Assembly (NCBI RefSeq): GCF_004379255.2
Contig: NC_056038.1
Span: 27,950,061 to 28,014,060, forward strand
Source of the DNA: Salvia splendens
Taxonomy: Eukaryota; Streptophyta; Magnoliopsida; Lamiales; Lamiaceae
DNA: 64,000 nt
Direction: 5' to 3'
The translations under genes and the position numbers were made by a program. Shown here one piece after another: positions 47,487-57,702 of this stretch. Each line of letters opens with the position of its first letter. Position 1 is the stretch's first letter. The notes below the pieces were generated by a model. That model searched no databases. It was not told the DNA's origin and was given only the letters and a program-made list of their open reading frames with translations.

Positions 47487-47797
47487 TGTAAAGATTGGGT
47501 GGCTATCTTCTTGATTGAGCTGTATCGAACGTTTGAAGATGGGCGTGCAAGGAATCGCAAAGACGTTTATTGATTGAGAGAGAAACGAGCTACAATTGAA
47601 AAGGGAAGAACAACCTAACTAACAAACAGAAACAACTATTTAAAGACAAACTAATCTAACGGCTAGTTAGATCTAACGGCTGCAGTTTAATCCTCAAACT
47701 AAAACTCCATCGGACGGCTGCTGTGTATTCGAAGCCGATCAAGCTTCTTTGCTGCCTTCTTCAATACACAATGATGCAGTCGAGCTATCACATTACA
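47487..47797 (-). repeat. 5' LTR of element F
   Basis: 311 bp; its right end is followed by CCTCT, after which element E RT/RNase H resumes. Confidence 0.92.
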
Positions 47798-48450
47798 CCT
47801 CTCACATACAAGACCCGACATTGCGTATGCCATGGGTGTCGTGAGTCAATTCATGCACCAACCTCAAACCAATCACATGGAAGCCGCTTTGAGGATCGTG
47901 CGTTACTTGAAAGCCACTGTAGGCTATGGAATCTTCCTAGCAAAGAGAGATGACTTGAAGGTTGATGGGTACACAGATGCTGATTGGGCAAGTAATCAAT
48001 CCAGTGGATAGGAAATCAACATGAGGTTACTTCACATTCATTGGGGGAAACTTGGTTACTTGGAGGAGCAAGAAACAAAAGGTTGTAGCCATGTCAAGTG
48101 CCGAAGCCGAGTTCCGAGGTATGAAAAGTGGACTCATGGAAATCCTATGGCTTAGGAGATTACTCACAGAAATTGGATTCCCACCTACTCGAAAGAGTCA
48201 GTTATTCTGTGACAACAAGGATGTCATTAGCATCTCAGAAAATCCAGTACAACAAGACAGAACCAAACATGTGGAAGTTGACCGACACTTCATCAAAGAA
48301 AAATTGGAAGGAGGCACTATTGAATTCCCTTTTGTACGATCAGGGGAACAACTGGCGGACATATTAACCAAGGCAGTTCATCCCAAGATCTTCAAGGAAA
48401 TATTGAGCAAGTTAAGCATCGGAGATACCGTTGCTCAACTTGAGGGGGAG
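47798..48450 (+). pseudogene. Element E RT end and RNase H
   Basis: Resumes at SHTRPDIAYAMGVVSQF and continues through GYTDADWASNQSSG to a TAG at about 48009, then shifts frame. From 48052 comes TWRSKKQKVVAMSSAEAEFR, CDNKDVISISENPVQQDRTK and GEQLADILTKAVHPK. The purine tract GAGGGGGAG at 48442-48450 abuts the 3' LTR. Confidence 0.88.
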
Positions 48451-48711
48451 TGTCAAACCTACCTAAATCAAAGGAGTCAAATTGGGGAGTGATTAGGGAG
48501 TCATTAAAGAGTAATTGATACACAATTGATATGGAATACTTGTATTAGAATAGATTTATTCTTTACCAAAAATACTTGTATTCCTCCTTACATAAAGGAG
48601 AAGAACGAATGTATGAGACACACAAAAAAAACAGAAATCCAATACAAGTTCTCTTCTCCCAAAACGCTCCAATATGCGTAGTTCTTCCAATCCTCTCGAT
48701 TACCATCGTTA
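48451..48711 (+). repeat. 3' LTR of element E
   Basis: 261 bp, followed by target duplication AGAAG at 48712-48716. Confidence 0.9.
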
Positions 48712-48724
48712 AGAAGAAGATTAC

Positions 48725-49056
48725 TATTTTAAGCTCCTTCCTGAAGTAATAATGATCACCAAAGGAATAATCAATCTGCCTCTGCAGAGCATCTTGCTTC
48801 TCTGCAGGTGCAGGTTTCCTCATGTACTTAAGAAGTAGTTTCCTTATGAGTTTGCATGACAATAACCATGGATCTGTTAAGGACACACCTGCACAAGAGG
48901 CGTGATCCTCAAAAACGTTAAAAGTTTACAATTAATTATGTCAAGACAATCCCTAAGTAAGTTGCAAGATAACTGAAAATGCACCAGAAGCACAAGTTCT
49001 CCCATCATCAAGAACGTAGCCGTGCAGGTAACTTAAGACATCTGCTTGCCCCATCT
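48725..49056 (-). CDS. Unidentified small plant gene, two exons upstream of the nested insertion
   Basis: On the minus strand ATG at 49054 opens MGQADVLSYLHGYVLDD to 48985, followed by a GT donor. After an AG acceptor the frame continues at 48888-48725 through SLTDPWLLSCKLIRKLL and RQIDYSFGDHYYFRKEL in the correct phase (1+164 nt), ending at a donor GTAATC. The AG just before 49056 suggests an upstream leader exon. The product is soluble, basic and not recognised. Element E (with everything nested in it) lies 8-12 bases into the following intron, and the presumed last exon lies at 11518-11501 or beyond, 37 kb away. Whether it still splices is unknown. Confidence 0.55.
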
Positions 49057-50110
49057 CTACACCCAAAAGTTGGTAACCTCATAAATGAATATGATCTGAT
49101 AATTAAAAACCCATATATACAAATCTCACCCACGAGCTTTCCCTAAATAAGACTTATTAAAGATGCCTTAGCAGTGTCTGTTTCAACAATATCACATTCG
49201 TATCATTAGCTTCTTTTGAGGTTAGGGGCAGCTTAGCCGTATTTGGAGGTCAAGGGAAGTGTAAGCTTAGAAACATTCGTAAAGTACTACACTAGGAGGG
49301 AAGGAAACTTCAGTGCTGACACTGCACGAACTATAACCTTATTCGCTTTTGATACCTGCACCCAAGTCTCAAAATCTACAATCAAAACTCAACTGTATAC
49401 ACTCAAAAATCAAAAAATTATAATTGTAACTCAGCTTTAAAGTTCTATAACTTACCTTCCAACGATGTTTCTCATATTCATTCATGTCAATAAGTAAACT
49501 CCTACTCATCTCATCTTTACTGCCCTAATTCACACAAGAACTTCTGCATTAGCATCAGCCAAGCAGATTCCCATACCTCAAACTGAAATTCAAGGTAAAA
49601 GCAATAAATTGAGCAGAGCAGCATCGATAATTACTCACATTCGAGCTCGTGATTGCTTAACAGCCGCCTTATGCGCCAACTGCGATCAAATTACTCAACA
49701 ATGTCAGCTCAATTATAAGTAAATGTCAATCGAAACAGATTGAAATGAGACCTATGACCTTTTTCACCCTTTTCTTACTTTATACCCCCTGCCAATCAAG
49801 CCCTTGCTCGAGTTCCTTTTAGGGTGTGTGGTGTTTTGGTTCCATTTTTTGTATAGAGGATGCACCTCCTCATTTTTTTTAGGTTACTTCTTGATTAGTT
49901 TTATATGATTTGATTTGATGTGTTTCTTAACTGGATTTTATTTTCTGTGCTCTTTTTTAATATTTTATTTTAGAATTAACTGCATCAAATAACTCTAACT
50001 TTTGCCCTTGTTGCACCAGTGACCCATAACAAAAAAAATAACAGCAGAGAGGCCTAACAAAATATATAATCACAAATGAGGTTTTTTCGGACGATAACAC
50101 CCTCAGGCCC
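49057..50110. other. Noncoding region upstream of the interrupted gene
   Basis: No supported coding exon; may contain a leader intron and promoter of the minus-strand gene. From about 49978 to 50100 there is a segment resembling the reverse complement of 56440-56545 (shared GCCTAAcAAAATATATAATC), a dispersed noncoding repeat in opposite orientation. Confidence 0.45.
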
Positions 50111-50130
50111 TAAGGGCATCCACAGTGAGG

Positions 50131-50312
50131 CGGACGATAGTCTACCCGATGCATCAGGCGGGCTATCGTCCGCCACTGCATGTATGCAAACGATGCCCGA
50201 TGCATCGTCCGCGCCCTATAGATCGTCCGTGGATGATAGCGTTGGAACACGCATCGTCCGTGGTATCGTCTGCCCCACTGTGGGCGAAGCGGACGATACC
50301 ACAGACGATGCA
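50131..50312 (+). repeat. Subterminal GGACGAT repeats of element H
   Basis: About eight copies of GGACGAT or its reverse complement ATCGTCC (some as ATCGTCT/AGACGAT), in both orientations, within 180 bp of the left end. They probably serve as transposase or ORF1 binding sites. Confidence 0.7.
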
Positions 50313-50543
50313 ACGCGTTTTCCTTTTTATCCGAATTTTTATCTATTTAAATCTCATTTCTCATTATATTTTCCATACCAAATTTTATCTCTCATCTCTC
50401 ACTTTCCCCACACACCAATATTTCTCTCTCAATCTTTCTCACTAAAAAAATGAGACCCGGCGACGACTGGAGTACCTCGGAGGGCGCTACTCAGGCCTTG
50501 ACTCGGGCCTATTCGACGTCGAACGTTTGTCCGCAGCGAGCAC

Positions 50544-51674
50544 GCCATAGCTCATGAACGTCTATTTGCAGACTATTTTGCCGAGCAACCACGGTGGGGC
50601 CCGACAGTTTTTCACCGCCGTTTTAGAATGCATCGATATCTTTTTCTCAGCATTGTCCAAACGTTAGAGTCATGTGATGAATATTTCCAGTATCAGGAAT
50701 ATGGCATCGGCAGACCCGAACTTATGCCGTTGCAGAAGTGCACGGTTGTGCTCCGGCAATTGGCCTACGGCACCACGGCGGACATGTTCGACGAGTACCT
50801 TCACGTCGGGGAGACAACTAGCCGCGAGTGCTTGAGGAATTTTTATAGGGGACTTGTGGAGGCTTATAGCAGCACATATTTGCGAAAGCCGGCTGCTGTG
50901 GATTGCCAGGCCCTGATGAAGATGCACGAGACGACGCACGGCTTTCCTGGAATGCTAGGGAGCATAGATTGTATGCACTGGGAGTGGAAGAATTGTCTGA
51001 TGGCGTGGAGAGGCCAATTTACTAGTGGATACAAGGGCAGCCACCCGACGATGATCCTCGAAGCCGTCGCTAACCATCGGCTCTGAATATGGCATGCTTA
51101 CTTCGGTGTAGCGGGGTCGAACAACGACGTCAACGTCCTCAACTCATCCTACCTCTTCACCGAGCAATGCAATGGCAACGGCCCGACCATCGAGTTCACT
51201 GCCAACAGACGCCAATATCATATGGGGTACTACTTGGCCGATGGCATATACCCAAGGTGGTTTGTTTTTGTGAAGACGATCACCTGCCCAATGGGTGAGA
51301 AGAGAGTTTTATTTGTGCAAAAGCATGAGGATGCGCGGAAGGATGTGGAGCGGGCATTTGGTGTGCTCCAAGCATGGTGGGCAGTAGTGAAAGGTCTGGC
51401 GCGTTTCTGGTACAAGGATGTCATCGCCGATGTCATGTATGCATGCATCATCTTGCATAACATGATAGTCGAACACGAAGGTGGAAGCATCACCTATTGG
51501 GGCGATGATGAAGGTGGATCTAGCTCCAGCACGGCGACCCCGCCCCACGTTCGAGGATTACAGACGGGTTACAATGAGGTTCTATCTAGACATACCTCAA
51601 TGCGCAACCAACAAGGCCATGCTCAGCTCATTAACGACATGATTGAAGAAGTTTTGGCCCGTAACCGCCGTTGA
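50544..51674 (+). pseudogene. Element H DDE transposase, one nonsense codon and 5' frameshifts
   Basis: From about 50550 the frame reads AHERLFADYFAEQPRWGP and on through MHRYLFLSIVQTLE, QLAYGTTADMFDEYL, and the DDE core: GSIDCMHWEWKNC (first Asp), FGVAGSNNDVNVLNSS (second Asp), KDVERAFGVLQAWW (Glu). It ends at 51674. An in-frame TGA at 51084-51086 stands where the family has Trp (IWHAYFG context), and the sequence before 50540 needs frameshifts to reach the ATG at 50450. All three catalytic residues are kept. It looks like a recently disabled transposase. Confidence 0.85.
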
Positions 51675-52045
51675 GAATTCGTAGTTTTTTTTATTTCGTA
51701 CTGTAATGTTTGAATTTTAATGAAATGAAGTTTTTTTTCCAATTTTTGTAGTGTTTTAAATATTCAAATAAATAAAATGCTTAGAGCGGACTATAGAGCG
51801 GCCTATAAGGCGTCCCACTGCAGGTGGAAGGGTAGGAGGATAGAATGATGATGTGACGGAGCGTATGGCCCTTTAGGACGGACTTAAGGACACCTTATTG
51901 TGGATGCCCTAAAAAGGCATTTTTGTCAAATTACCCATGCCGCCGCCATACATGCAACCTAACCCAATAATATATGATTTGACTTAAAAGTTGAATGGAC
52001 TATCCTTTTTCTTACTTTTTTACGTTTCTTTACTAAGGGGCGTTA

Positions 52046-53960
52046 GGCCATCCACAACGTTGTTCATAAACCGTTCCTATACCGTTCCTTAAACCACTAT
52101 TTGAGGGCCCCACTGTACTTTTTTACTCCATTCCTTAACTAAGGAACAGAACCTGCAACCCTCCGTTCCTTAACCATTCCTTAAATTACTATTCATTCAA
52201 TTTCATTTTTTTTATTTCCAACCCAATTCAATTTAAATAAACACACTTTAATAAAAAGCAAACACACTTTATTAAAAAACACACAACATTAAAAACAAAT
52301 TCAACTTAAACTTAAAAAAAATAAAAAAAAGCACACAATTAAAATCCTAAAAAAATAAAAAACACAAAATAAAAAACACATAATTAAACGTGGAAAAATA
52401 AAAAAACTACTCTGCCGGCGAATCATCCTCCGGAGGCGGTCGAGGTTTAGGGGGAGGAGGAAGACCAAGTAGTCCTGCCATATGCACAATTCCGTTCCAC
52501 CAGGCTGTGAATTGGGCGTATGAGAAGCGGGAAGTGTCTGCCATTGTGGCGGTTATGTACGCCACCATAAGTGTGTCCGAGCCTCCCCGCGAGCCCGATC
52601 CCGAGGCCGACTGGCTTGATTCGCCTCGGCCCTTCCTCGCTCTAGCCGCCTTCGCCGCCTTCGTCCCTTGCGGCCGACGGTGCCCACGGCTGGATCCCCC
52701 GTATTCGTCGGGCGTTGGATCCCCCGTACCTCCAAACACCTGCGGTTCACCCTCGCTGGCCTCACCGGTGTCACCAGACGAGTAGTTGCCGCTCGCCGTG
52801 TGCTTCGTGCGCTTTGAGGTTGAGCCTGAGCTCGAGCGGACACCGCCGGCCCACCTTTCCTCGTCCTTGACGAGCTGCCAAATATCAACATATTTGAACT
52901 GTAGACCGGTGTCCTGGTAGAAGACGCGCAAAGCCGCCCTCAGAATATCGGCGCCCGAAGCTCCGCTTTGGTAGTTCGCCGCTTCGGCCGAGTAGATGCC
53001 GCAAAAATTTTTTACCTGTGCGTCGACTCGGCCAAAGTGAGCACGGAGGGCCTCTTTCGGCTTAGTCTGGTGGTAGACATCACGGACCTTTTCCCATAAG
53101 CACTTGGCGGCTTGTTGGTTCCCGACGATGGGATCGTACGAGACAGTGAGCCAGGCGGTGTACACCGCCTTAGTTTCTTCGTTGTTGTACGGATGCCGGC
53201 CTAGATCCTCCAGTTCCTCCTCCTCCTCCTCCTCGGGTGCCTCAGACGCAGCCCTAGAGCTTCCACCGCCTCGGCTTCCTCCCTGGGTGGGTTCAACGGG
53301 GATATCCTCCCGAATCTGGGACAAACCCTGAGAAAGCCGCGAGCCGGGTGGTCGAGCGTAGGCATCCACATCGAAAGTGGGTGGTTGGTACCCACCAGGC
53401 GTCGCCGACCCCTGGGTGCCCGGCGTCGACGACCCGAAACCACCAAGTGTGTTGTACATGGTCTCCCAATCGCCGAACGCGTTGAGATCCCACCCATCGG
53501 AGCCGCCACCGCCGTAATTCCCGTCGCCGGACATTTTGTGAAGGAGATTGAAATAGAAAATTGGAGAGGAATTGATGTTGGTTTAGGAAGAGTAGATGTG
53601 TAGTTGTGTGTGAAATGGAATAAATTAGGTGTATTTATAGAATAAGAAAATAAAAATAAAAATTAAAAAAAATTAAAAAAAGTTAAAAAAACAAAAAAAT
53701 TTAAAATTAATTTTTTTTAAAAAAATATTAATTATTGCGTCATTGCTGACGTGTCCCACTCGCGGGCCGGCGAGTGGGAAGCACGCACGAAGCGGGGAGA
53801 GCCACGTCGCCCCAGCGCGTGGCGGCACAAGCCGTGCCGCGTTCCATGCCGTCGGCACCCGGCACGGAATGGGAACGGAATGGGAGCGGAATGGTGCGCC
53901 GCAACGCGTTCCGCGGCGGAACGGCACGCGGAACGCCGGCGGCACGCGTTGCGGGTGCCC
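52046..53960 (-). mobile_element. Element I: PIF/Harbinger-type transposon, ORF1 only
   Basis: Imperfect terminal inverted repeats GGCCATCCACAACG (52046) and GGGCACCCGCAACG (reverse complement at 53960), with target duplication TTA at 52043-52045 and 53961-53963. Subterminal GGAACGG/CCGTTCC words occur at both ends (52070-52180 and 53868-53940). It encodes only the DNA-binding ORF1-type protein; no transposase. Its right end is strongly GC-rich. Confidence 0.8.
52407..53534 (-). CDS. Harbinger ORF1-type Myb/trihelix-like protein
   Basis: Intact 375-residue frame from ATG 53534. The N-terminal 110 residues are Gly/Ser/Pro-rich and end in an acidic run (EEEEEEELEDLG). A trihelix/Myb-like domain follows (YNNEETKAVYTAWLTVSYDP, IVGNQQAAKCLWEKV, LRAHFGRVDAQVKNFCGIY, YQSGASGADILRAAL, FKYVDIWQLVKDEERW). 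A basic Ser-rich linker (TKAAKAARARKGRGESSQ) and a Pro-rich end complete it. Plant databases hold many similar proteins, some mislabelled glutathione S-transferase T3-like. In Harbinger/Ping elements the ORF1 protein cooperates with the transposase to bind ends; that role here is inferred. Confidence 0.8.
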   Translation of the reverse strand: MSGDGNYGGGGSDGWDLNAFGDWETMYNTLGGFGSSTPGTQGSATPGGYQPPTFDVDAYARPPGSRLSQGLSQIREDIPVEPTQGGSRGGGSSRAASEAPEEEEEEELEDLGRHPYNNEETKAVYTAWLTVSYDPIVGNQQAAKCLWEKVRDVYHQTKPKEALRAHFGRVDAQVKNFCGIYSAEAANYQSGASGADILRAALRVFYQDTGLQFKYVDIWQLVKDEERWAGGVRSSSGSTSKRTKHTASGNYSSGDTGEASEGEPQVFGGTGDPTPDEYGGSSRGHRRPQGTKAAKAARARKGRGESSQSASGSGSRGGSDTLMVAYITATMADTSRFSYAQFTAWWNGIVHMAGLLGLPPPPKPRPPPEDDSPAE

Positions 53961-53963
53961 TTA

Positions 53964-54532
53964 CGTTTTCAGAGAAAAAGAGAATTTGGTGAAAATATGC
54001 TTTCCTCCACAATGGTTGATTACTAATCAAGTTAGTGTAGTAGTGATTTAATAATGTGTCCTTTTAACCCTTGCTATTGACTAATGTGCATAAATCATTA
54101 ATATGACATTCATTGATGAAATTCACGCCTTAGATCAACATCTGGGAAAATTCAATTGGTTATGACTCAAATTAACCCAAAATTGACACCCATCATAATA
54201 GAACTCAATTGAAATTTTAAAAATTCCAATTGCCAAACAAGGAACGCACCAGAAATCGAAGTCTGAATTCTAAGAAAAATTGCGTAGAATTTAGAAACAG
54301 AGGAAGCATGAGTACAGAGGAAGATGAAATCACCCAACTCCCAATCGAAATAGGCCAAGAAGAAATATACGAGATTAGGAAAAATCGATTATCATTGCCT
54401 TAATTTCATGAGGAATGAACAAGAACCCAACAACCAACATCAAATTCGACCACCGTGAACCATAATCCGCAAGAAATCGAACAAGATCGGAGAAACCCAC
54501 AAATTTGAACATATGTAAGAACATAGACAAGA
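53964..54532. other. Intergenic DNA
   Basis: No gene or bounded repeat recognised between element I and the solo LTR. Confidence 0.5.
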
Positions 54533-54537
54533 GAATT

Positions 54538-56100
54538 GTCATGACCGCCCATACTAGGAGTGTTACAAACGAGGCGATCGTGACCAAGAGACAAACATTT
54601 AAGAATAGCATTTAAGGATAACAGTTCATAAGAAAGACTCAATTAGCTTAAAAGACTCAGAAGACACTTCAAATTTTCATCTAGTTCAAGAATCACATCA
54701 AACGGAGGTCATTTGGTCGGTCAAACAGAATACGAAACTTTCTGGCCGACAGAATTGCGCAGTCGACTTCAAAAATTTATTAAAAATTCATATTTCGTCG
54801 AAAGGGGCTGAAATTCACTCACAACACAGAAAACACCTTGAAGTTTACTCAGTCACAAATTCGCACCAAAATAAGATCGTTTGGTCAGTCAAATACACGT
54901 CGGAATCCACTGTCCGAACACCACAGTTTTGAGAATTCACAATTTCGAGATCAGGGTTTCTTCCTCATTCATCCAAACACAATTTTTTCATGCTTCCAAC
55001 ACACAATCATGCTTTAAAAGGTTCTCACAATCATGTTCTCATATATTCACACATCATTCACCAATGATTCATTCAAACTTCACACATATTCATTCAAAAT
55101 CGCATATTCACAATTGTTCTCATACAAACACAAATTCCCACCGATTAATTATGCGATCTAAGATTCCTACACTCACTATATGCATGAAGGAACCAAGAAC
55201 AAGGTTTTCAATGGTGAAGACGAGGAAAAGATTTTAGTTATACCTTCTCGAATCAAAAATCAAACGGTAGAAGCAAGGATTGATGCAATTCGTCGGGAAC
55301 TCTTGAAAATCCAACTCCAATGGATGCAAGAACAAGGATGGAAGAAATTTTTTGGAGATGATGAAGAGAGGGAGAGGATGGAAGTTATATATATATATAT
55401 ATAGACAAAAGAGATAGTAAAAAAATGGAAATGAAAATTATTTTTCACAAAAGACAAAAATTCACGTCTTTTCGTTTCGATACGACAACTAATTAATGCT
55501 GCCGTTGTTAGGAAAACGTGCTTGATGTGATGCGGTTCTTATCCACTTTTCGTCTTGATTTGATGTCGAAAGTGTATTTGATACGTGGTCTATTCTTTCG
55601 TGTAGGTATCGGGAGTGCAAAAAGTGGTGATCGAGCAAGACCCGGAGGACGGAAGACGGCTGTCCCGGGCTGCCCGGCACTTGGCACGGCTGCCCGGCGC
55701 GAGTCCGTCCCGGCACGACTCTTGTGATGTCCGAAATCGTGTTCTTATTCTATTCTAGTATCGAACTCGTTGTAAAAACGCTTTTGGACTTTTATGTGTA
55801 AAAAGAACCTCACAAACTAGCTATTAGTTCTTCAATGCTAAAATAACTACATGATACTTACTTTAAACATAACACTCGATCACAACGCGAGGTAAAAGAG
55901 ATTAGATACGAAAAACAACACTAAAGAGTCGATCTTCCCCACATTAAATATAAATAGCACTTTATTCCAATTCCCCCCTGACGATTTATTCCACATAATC
56001 AAACTCAATCACGTAGCAAATAAATTTAAAACTCATAAATGAAATTTCCAAAAGACATATATTAAATAAAGGTCACAAAAAAAAATTTTGGGATGTTACA
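54538..56100 (+). mobile_element. Solo LTR (1563 bp)
   Basis: Starts TGTCATGACCGCCC and ends TTGGGATGTTACA. A perfect target duplication AGAAT is at 54533-54537 and 56101-56105. There is no internal region, so an element was lost by recombination between its LTRs. The start and end words resemble chromovirus (Gypsy) LTRs, but the family is not proven. Orientation is assumed. The open frame at 54881-55237 inside it is chance. Confidence 0.85.
55387..55403. repeat. (AT)n microsatellite
   Basis: TATATATATATATATATAG inside the solo LTR. Confidence 0.8.
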
Positions 56101-56105
56101 AGAAT

Positions 56106-56880
56106 CTCGGACAAAAATCAAAAGAGACAGTCGGCATGAGACGACAGCGGCCATGGCTCGACGGCGGCCGTGGAGTGAGAACGAGTGAACGACCACTACC
56201 GCCGACCAACAACACTACCGTCGGGCGTACACATCTCCTCATGCCAAAAATAATTTTAGGTAATTTGACTTAAAGATTATTATTGTGGACGTATTTTCAA
56301 AGATTTCAAATATACATACCGTCGGCCAAAAATAATTTGAAAATACACATCTTTAGGTAAATAGCATGTATGTGAAGCTGAAGAGTAAGGGTTCAGGCTT
56401 CAAGACGAGGAGACAAAAATATGCTAAGTCATTTGGGCATTTTCATTCAAAAAATAGCTAAAAAAACTTCATTTGTGATTATATATTTTATTAGGCTCAT
56501 ATGATGTTGCAAAAATTAGGATTATTTGGTGTAATTCACTATTTATTTTATTTCCTTTACTCACTGCTATCTTTAGTGTTTGAGTTTTTTTATTAAAAAA
56601 TTAATATGGTTGGAAATTTCCAAGATAGCAATACTAGTGAGTTAGACAAATCTACACCATTTTTTCCTAATAATTCCAGAGTGCCACTGCTACTTGGAGT
56701 TCAAAAATGCGAAAAATAATTATTCTGGATATAATTAGGAAAATATTAAAAAGAGCTGGAAATATTGAATCGCAAAGATGGTTATAAATAAGGTTAGAAG
56801 ACATATCTAGGCAGCCAATAGGTAATCTCCAGGTGTCCAAAATGTTCCAAAATGGTGATAACGTTTTAACATCATATCCA
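56106..56880. other. Intergenic DNA upstream of PsbR
   Basis: No gene. A segment near 56440-56545 is similar, in reverse complement, to 49978-50100 (a dispersed repeat). A CCAAT word lies near 56816 and TATAAATA near 56783. Confidence 0.5.
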
Positions 56881-56903
56881 GAATGAAACCAGAAAAGGAG
56901 CGC

Positions 56904-56945
56904 CACGTGTATCGATAAGAATCGTGGAATGCTAGTATAATATTT
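56904..56945 (+). promoter_or_regulatory. PsbR proximal promoter: G-box, I-box, TATA
   Basis: G-box CACGTG at 56904-56909, I-box GATAAG five bases on at 56914-56919, and an AT box TATAATATTT at 56936-56945, about 65 bases before the ATG. Paired G-box/I-box is the classic light-responsive unit of plant photosynthesis genes. Confidence 0.65.
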
Positions 56946-57007
56946 TATCAACCCAAAGTACTTGAGCAAGAGCAGTTACAGTTGCATTAGTAGAGAGAAG
57001 AAATCAA

Positions 57008-57702
57008 ATGGCAAGCACAATAATGAGCTCAGTGGCGCTGAAGCCCGCCTCCTTCACCGCCGATAAGTTCGCCGTCCGCGGCCTTCCATCCCTCGCCAGA
57101 ACCACCTCTCTCACAGTCCGAGCCAGTGGCGGCAAGAAGATCAAGACCGACACACCTTATGGTTAGATTAACACTGACCTTTAAATTTATATTCATTTAT
57201 TAATAAAAAAACTTATACCTATTCCTTCGCTTAATCATTTCAACTTACCGTACAAACCATTCTTTAAATTTATGTTCATTTATCAATTAAAAAAACTTGC
57301 ACTTTTCCATAGCTTAATCATTCATTTGTCACCATTTCAACTCGTTATGTAGGAACTGGCGGCGGCATGGACTTGAGAAATGGAGTCGACGCCTCCGGCA
57401 GGAAAGGTACGGGAAAGGGCGTGTACCAATTCGTGGACAAATACGGTGCTAACGTGGATGGATACAGGTGAGTTGCCATCGTAATAGCACAGCATAGTTT
57501 ACCAATTGTGGAATGCTTTTCGACTAACGGTGACTGGAAATATGGCATGTGCAGCCCTATCTATGACAGGAATGATTGGTCTCCGAGTGGCGATGTGTAT
57601 GTCGGAGGCACTACTGGCTTGGCCATATGGGCCGTCACTCTCCTTGGCATCCTTGCTGGCGGTGCGCTTCTTGTCTACAACACCAGTGCTTTGGTGCAGT
57701 AA
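57008..57702 (+). CDS. PSBR: Photosystem II 10-kDa protein PsbR
   Basis: Three exons: 57008-57161, 57353-57467 and 57555-57702, with GT-AG introns and consistent phases, giving 138 residues, about the usual PsbR length. The N-terminus [20 protein letters not shown] is a Ser/Thr-rich chloroplast transit peptide. The mature start [13 protein letters not shown] is followed by [38 protein letters not shown] and one C-terminal transmembrane helix ([19 protein letters not shown]). PsbR is a thylakoid protein that helps assemble the oxygen-evolving complex of photosystem II. The gene is intact. The solo LTR ends about 0.9 kb upstream, leaving the proximal promoter untouched. Confidence 0.97.

Larger units (their letters stand above)
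43092..47797 (-). mobile_element. Element F: nearly intact Copia retrotransposon
   Basis: LTRs 43092-43403 and 47487-47797, starting TGTAAAGATTGGG and ending CACATTACA on the plus strand, with perfect target duplication CCTCT (43087-43091 and 47798-47802). The LTRs differ at about five positions by eye. On the minus strand gag-protease and integrase-RT-RNase H are open, each without internal stops, in two frames that overlap by 13 bases. Length 4.7 kb. It is the best preserved element in the window. Confidence 0.93.
11635..48711 (+). mobile_element. Element E: Copia retrotransposon hosting the nest
   Basis: LTRs at 11635-11885 and 48451-48711 start TGTCAAACC and end CATCGTTAA. The target duplication AGAAG is at 11630-11634 and 48712-48716. 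The gag-protease-integrase-RT-RNase H order is that of Copia elements. E's own sequence is about 5.6 kb; the rest of the span is elements D (with A and B) and F. Removing D plus one target copy restores gag in frame. The polyprotein has frameshifts and stops outside the insertions, so E is inactive, though its LTRs differ by only a few bases plus a 10-bp indel. Confidence 0.9.
50114..51909 (+). mobile_element. Element H: PIF/Harbinger-type transposon, transposase only
   Basis: Terminal inverted repeats GGGCATCCACAGTGAGG (50114) and, reverse-complemented at the right end, GGGCATCCACAATAAGG (51909). The 3-bp target duplication is TAA at 50111-50113 and 51910-51912. TAA/TTA duplications and the DDE transposase are diagnostic of PIF/Harbinger. 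Length 1.8 kb, with only the transposase gene; the second (Myb-like) gene these elements need is absent. Confidence 0.88.

Noticed and set aside
52507..53331. Plus-strand frames rich in Ser/Pro
   Set aside because: Shadows of the intact minus-strand ORF1 gene of element I.
54881..55237. 118-residue His/Ser-rich frame
   Set aside because: Lies inside the solo LTR, low complexity, no domain.
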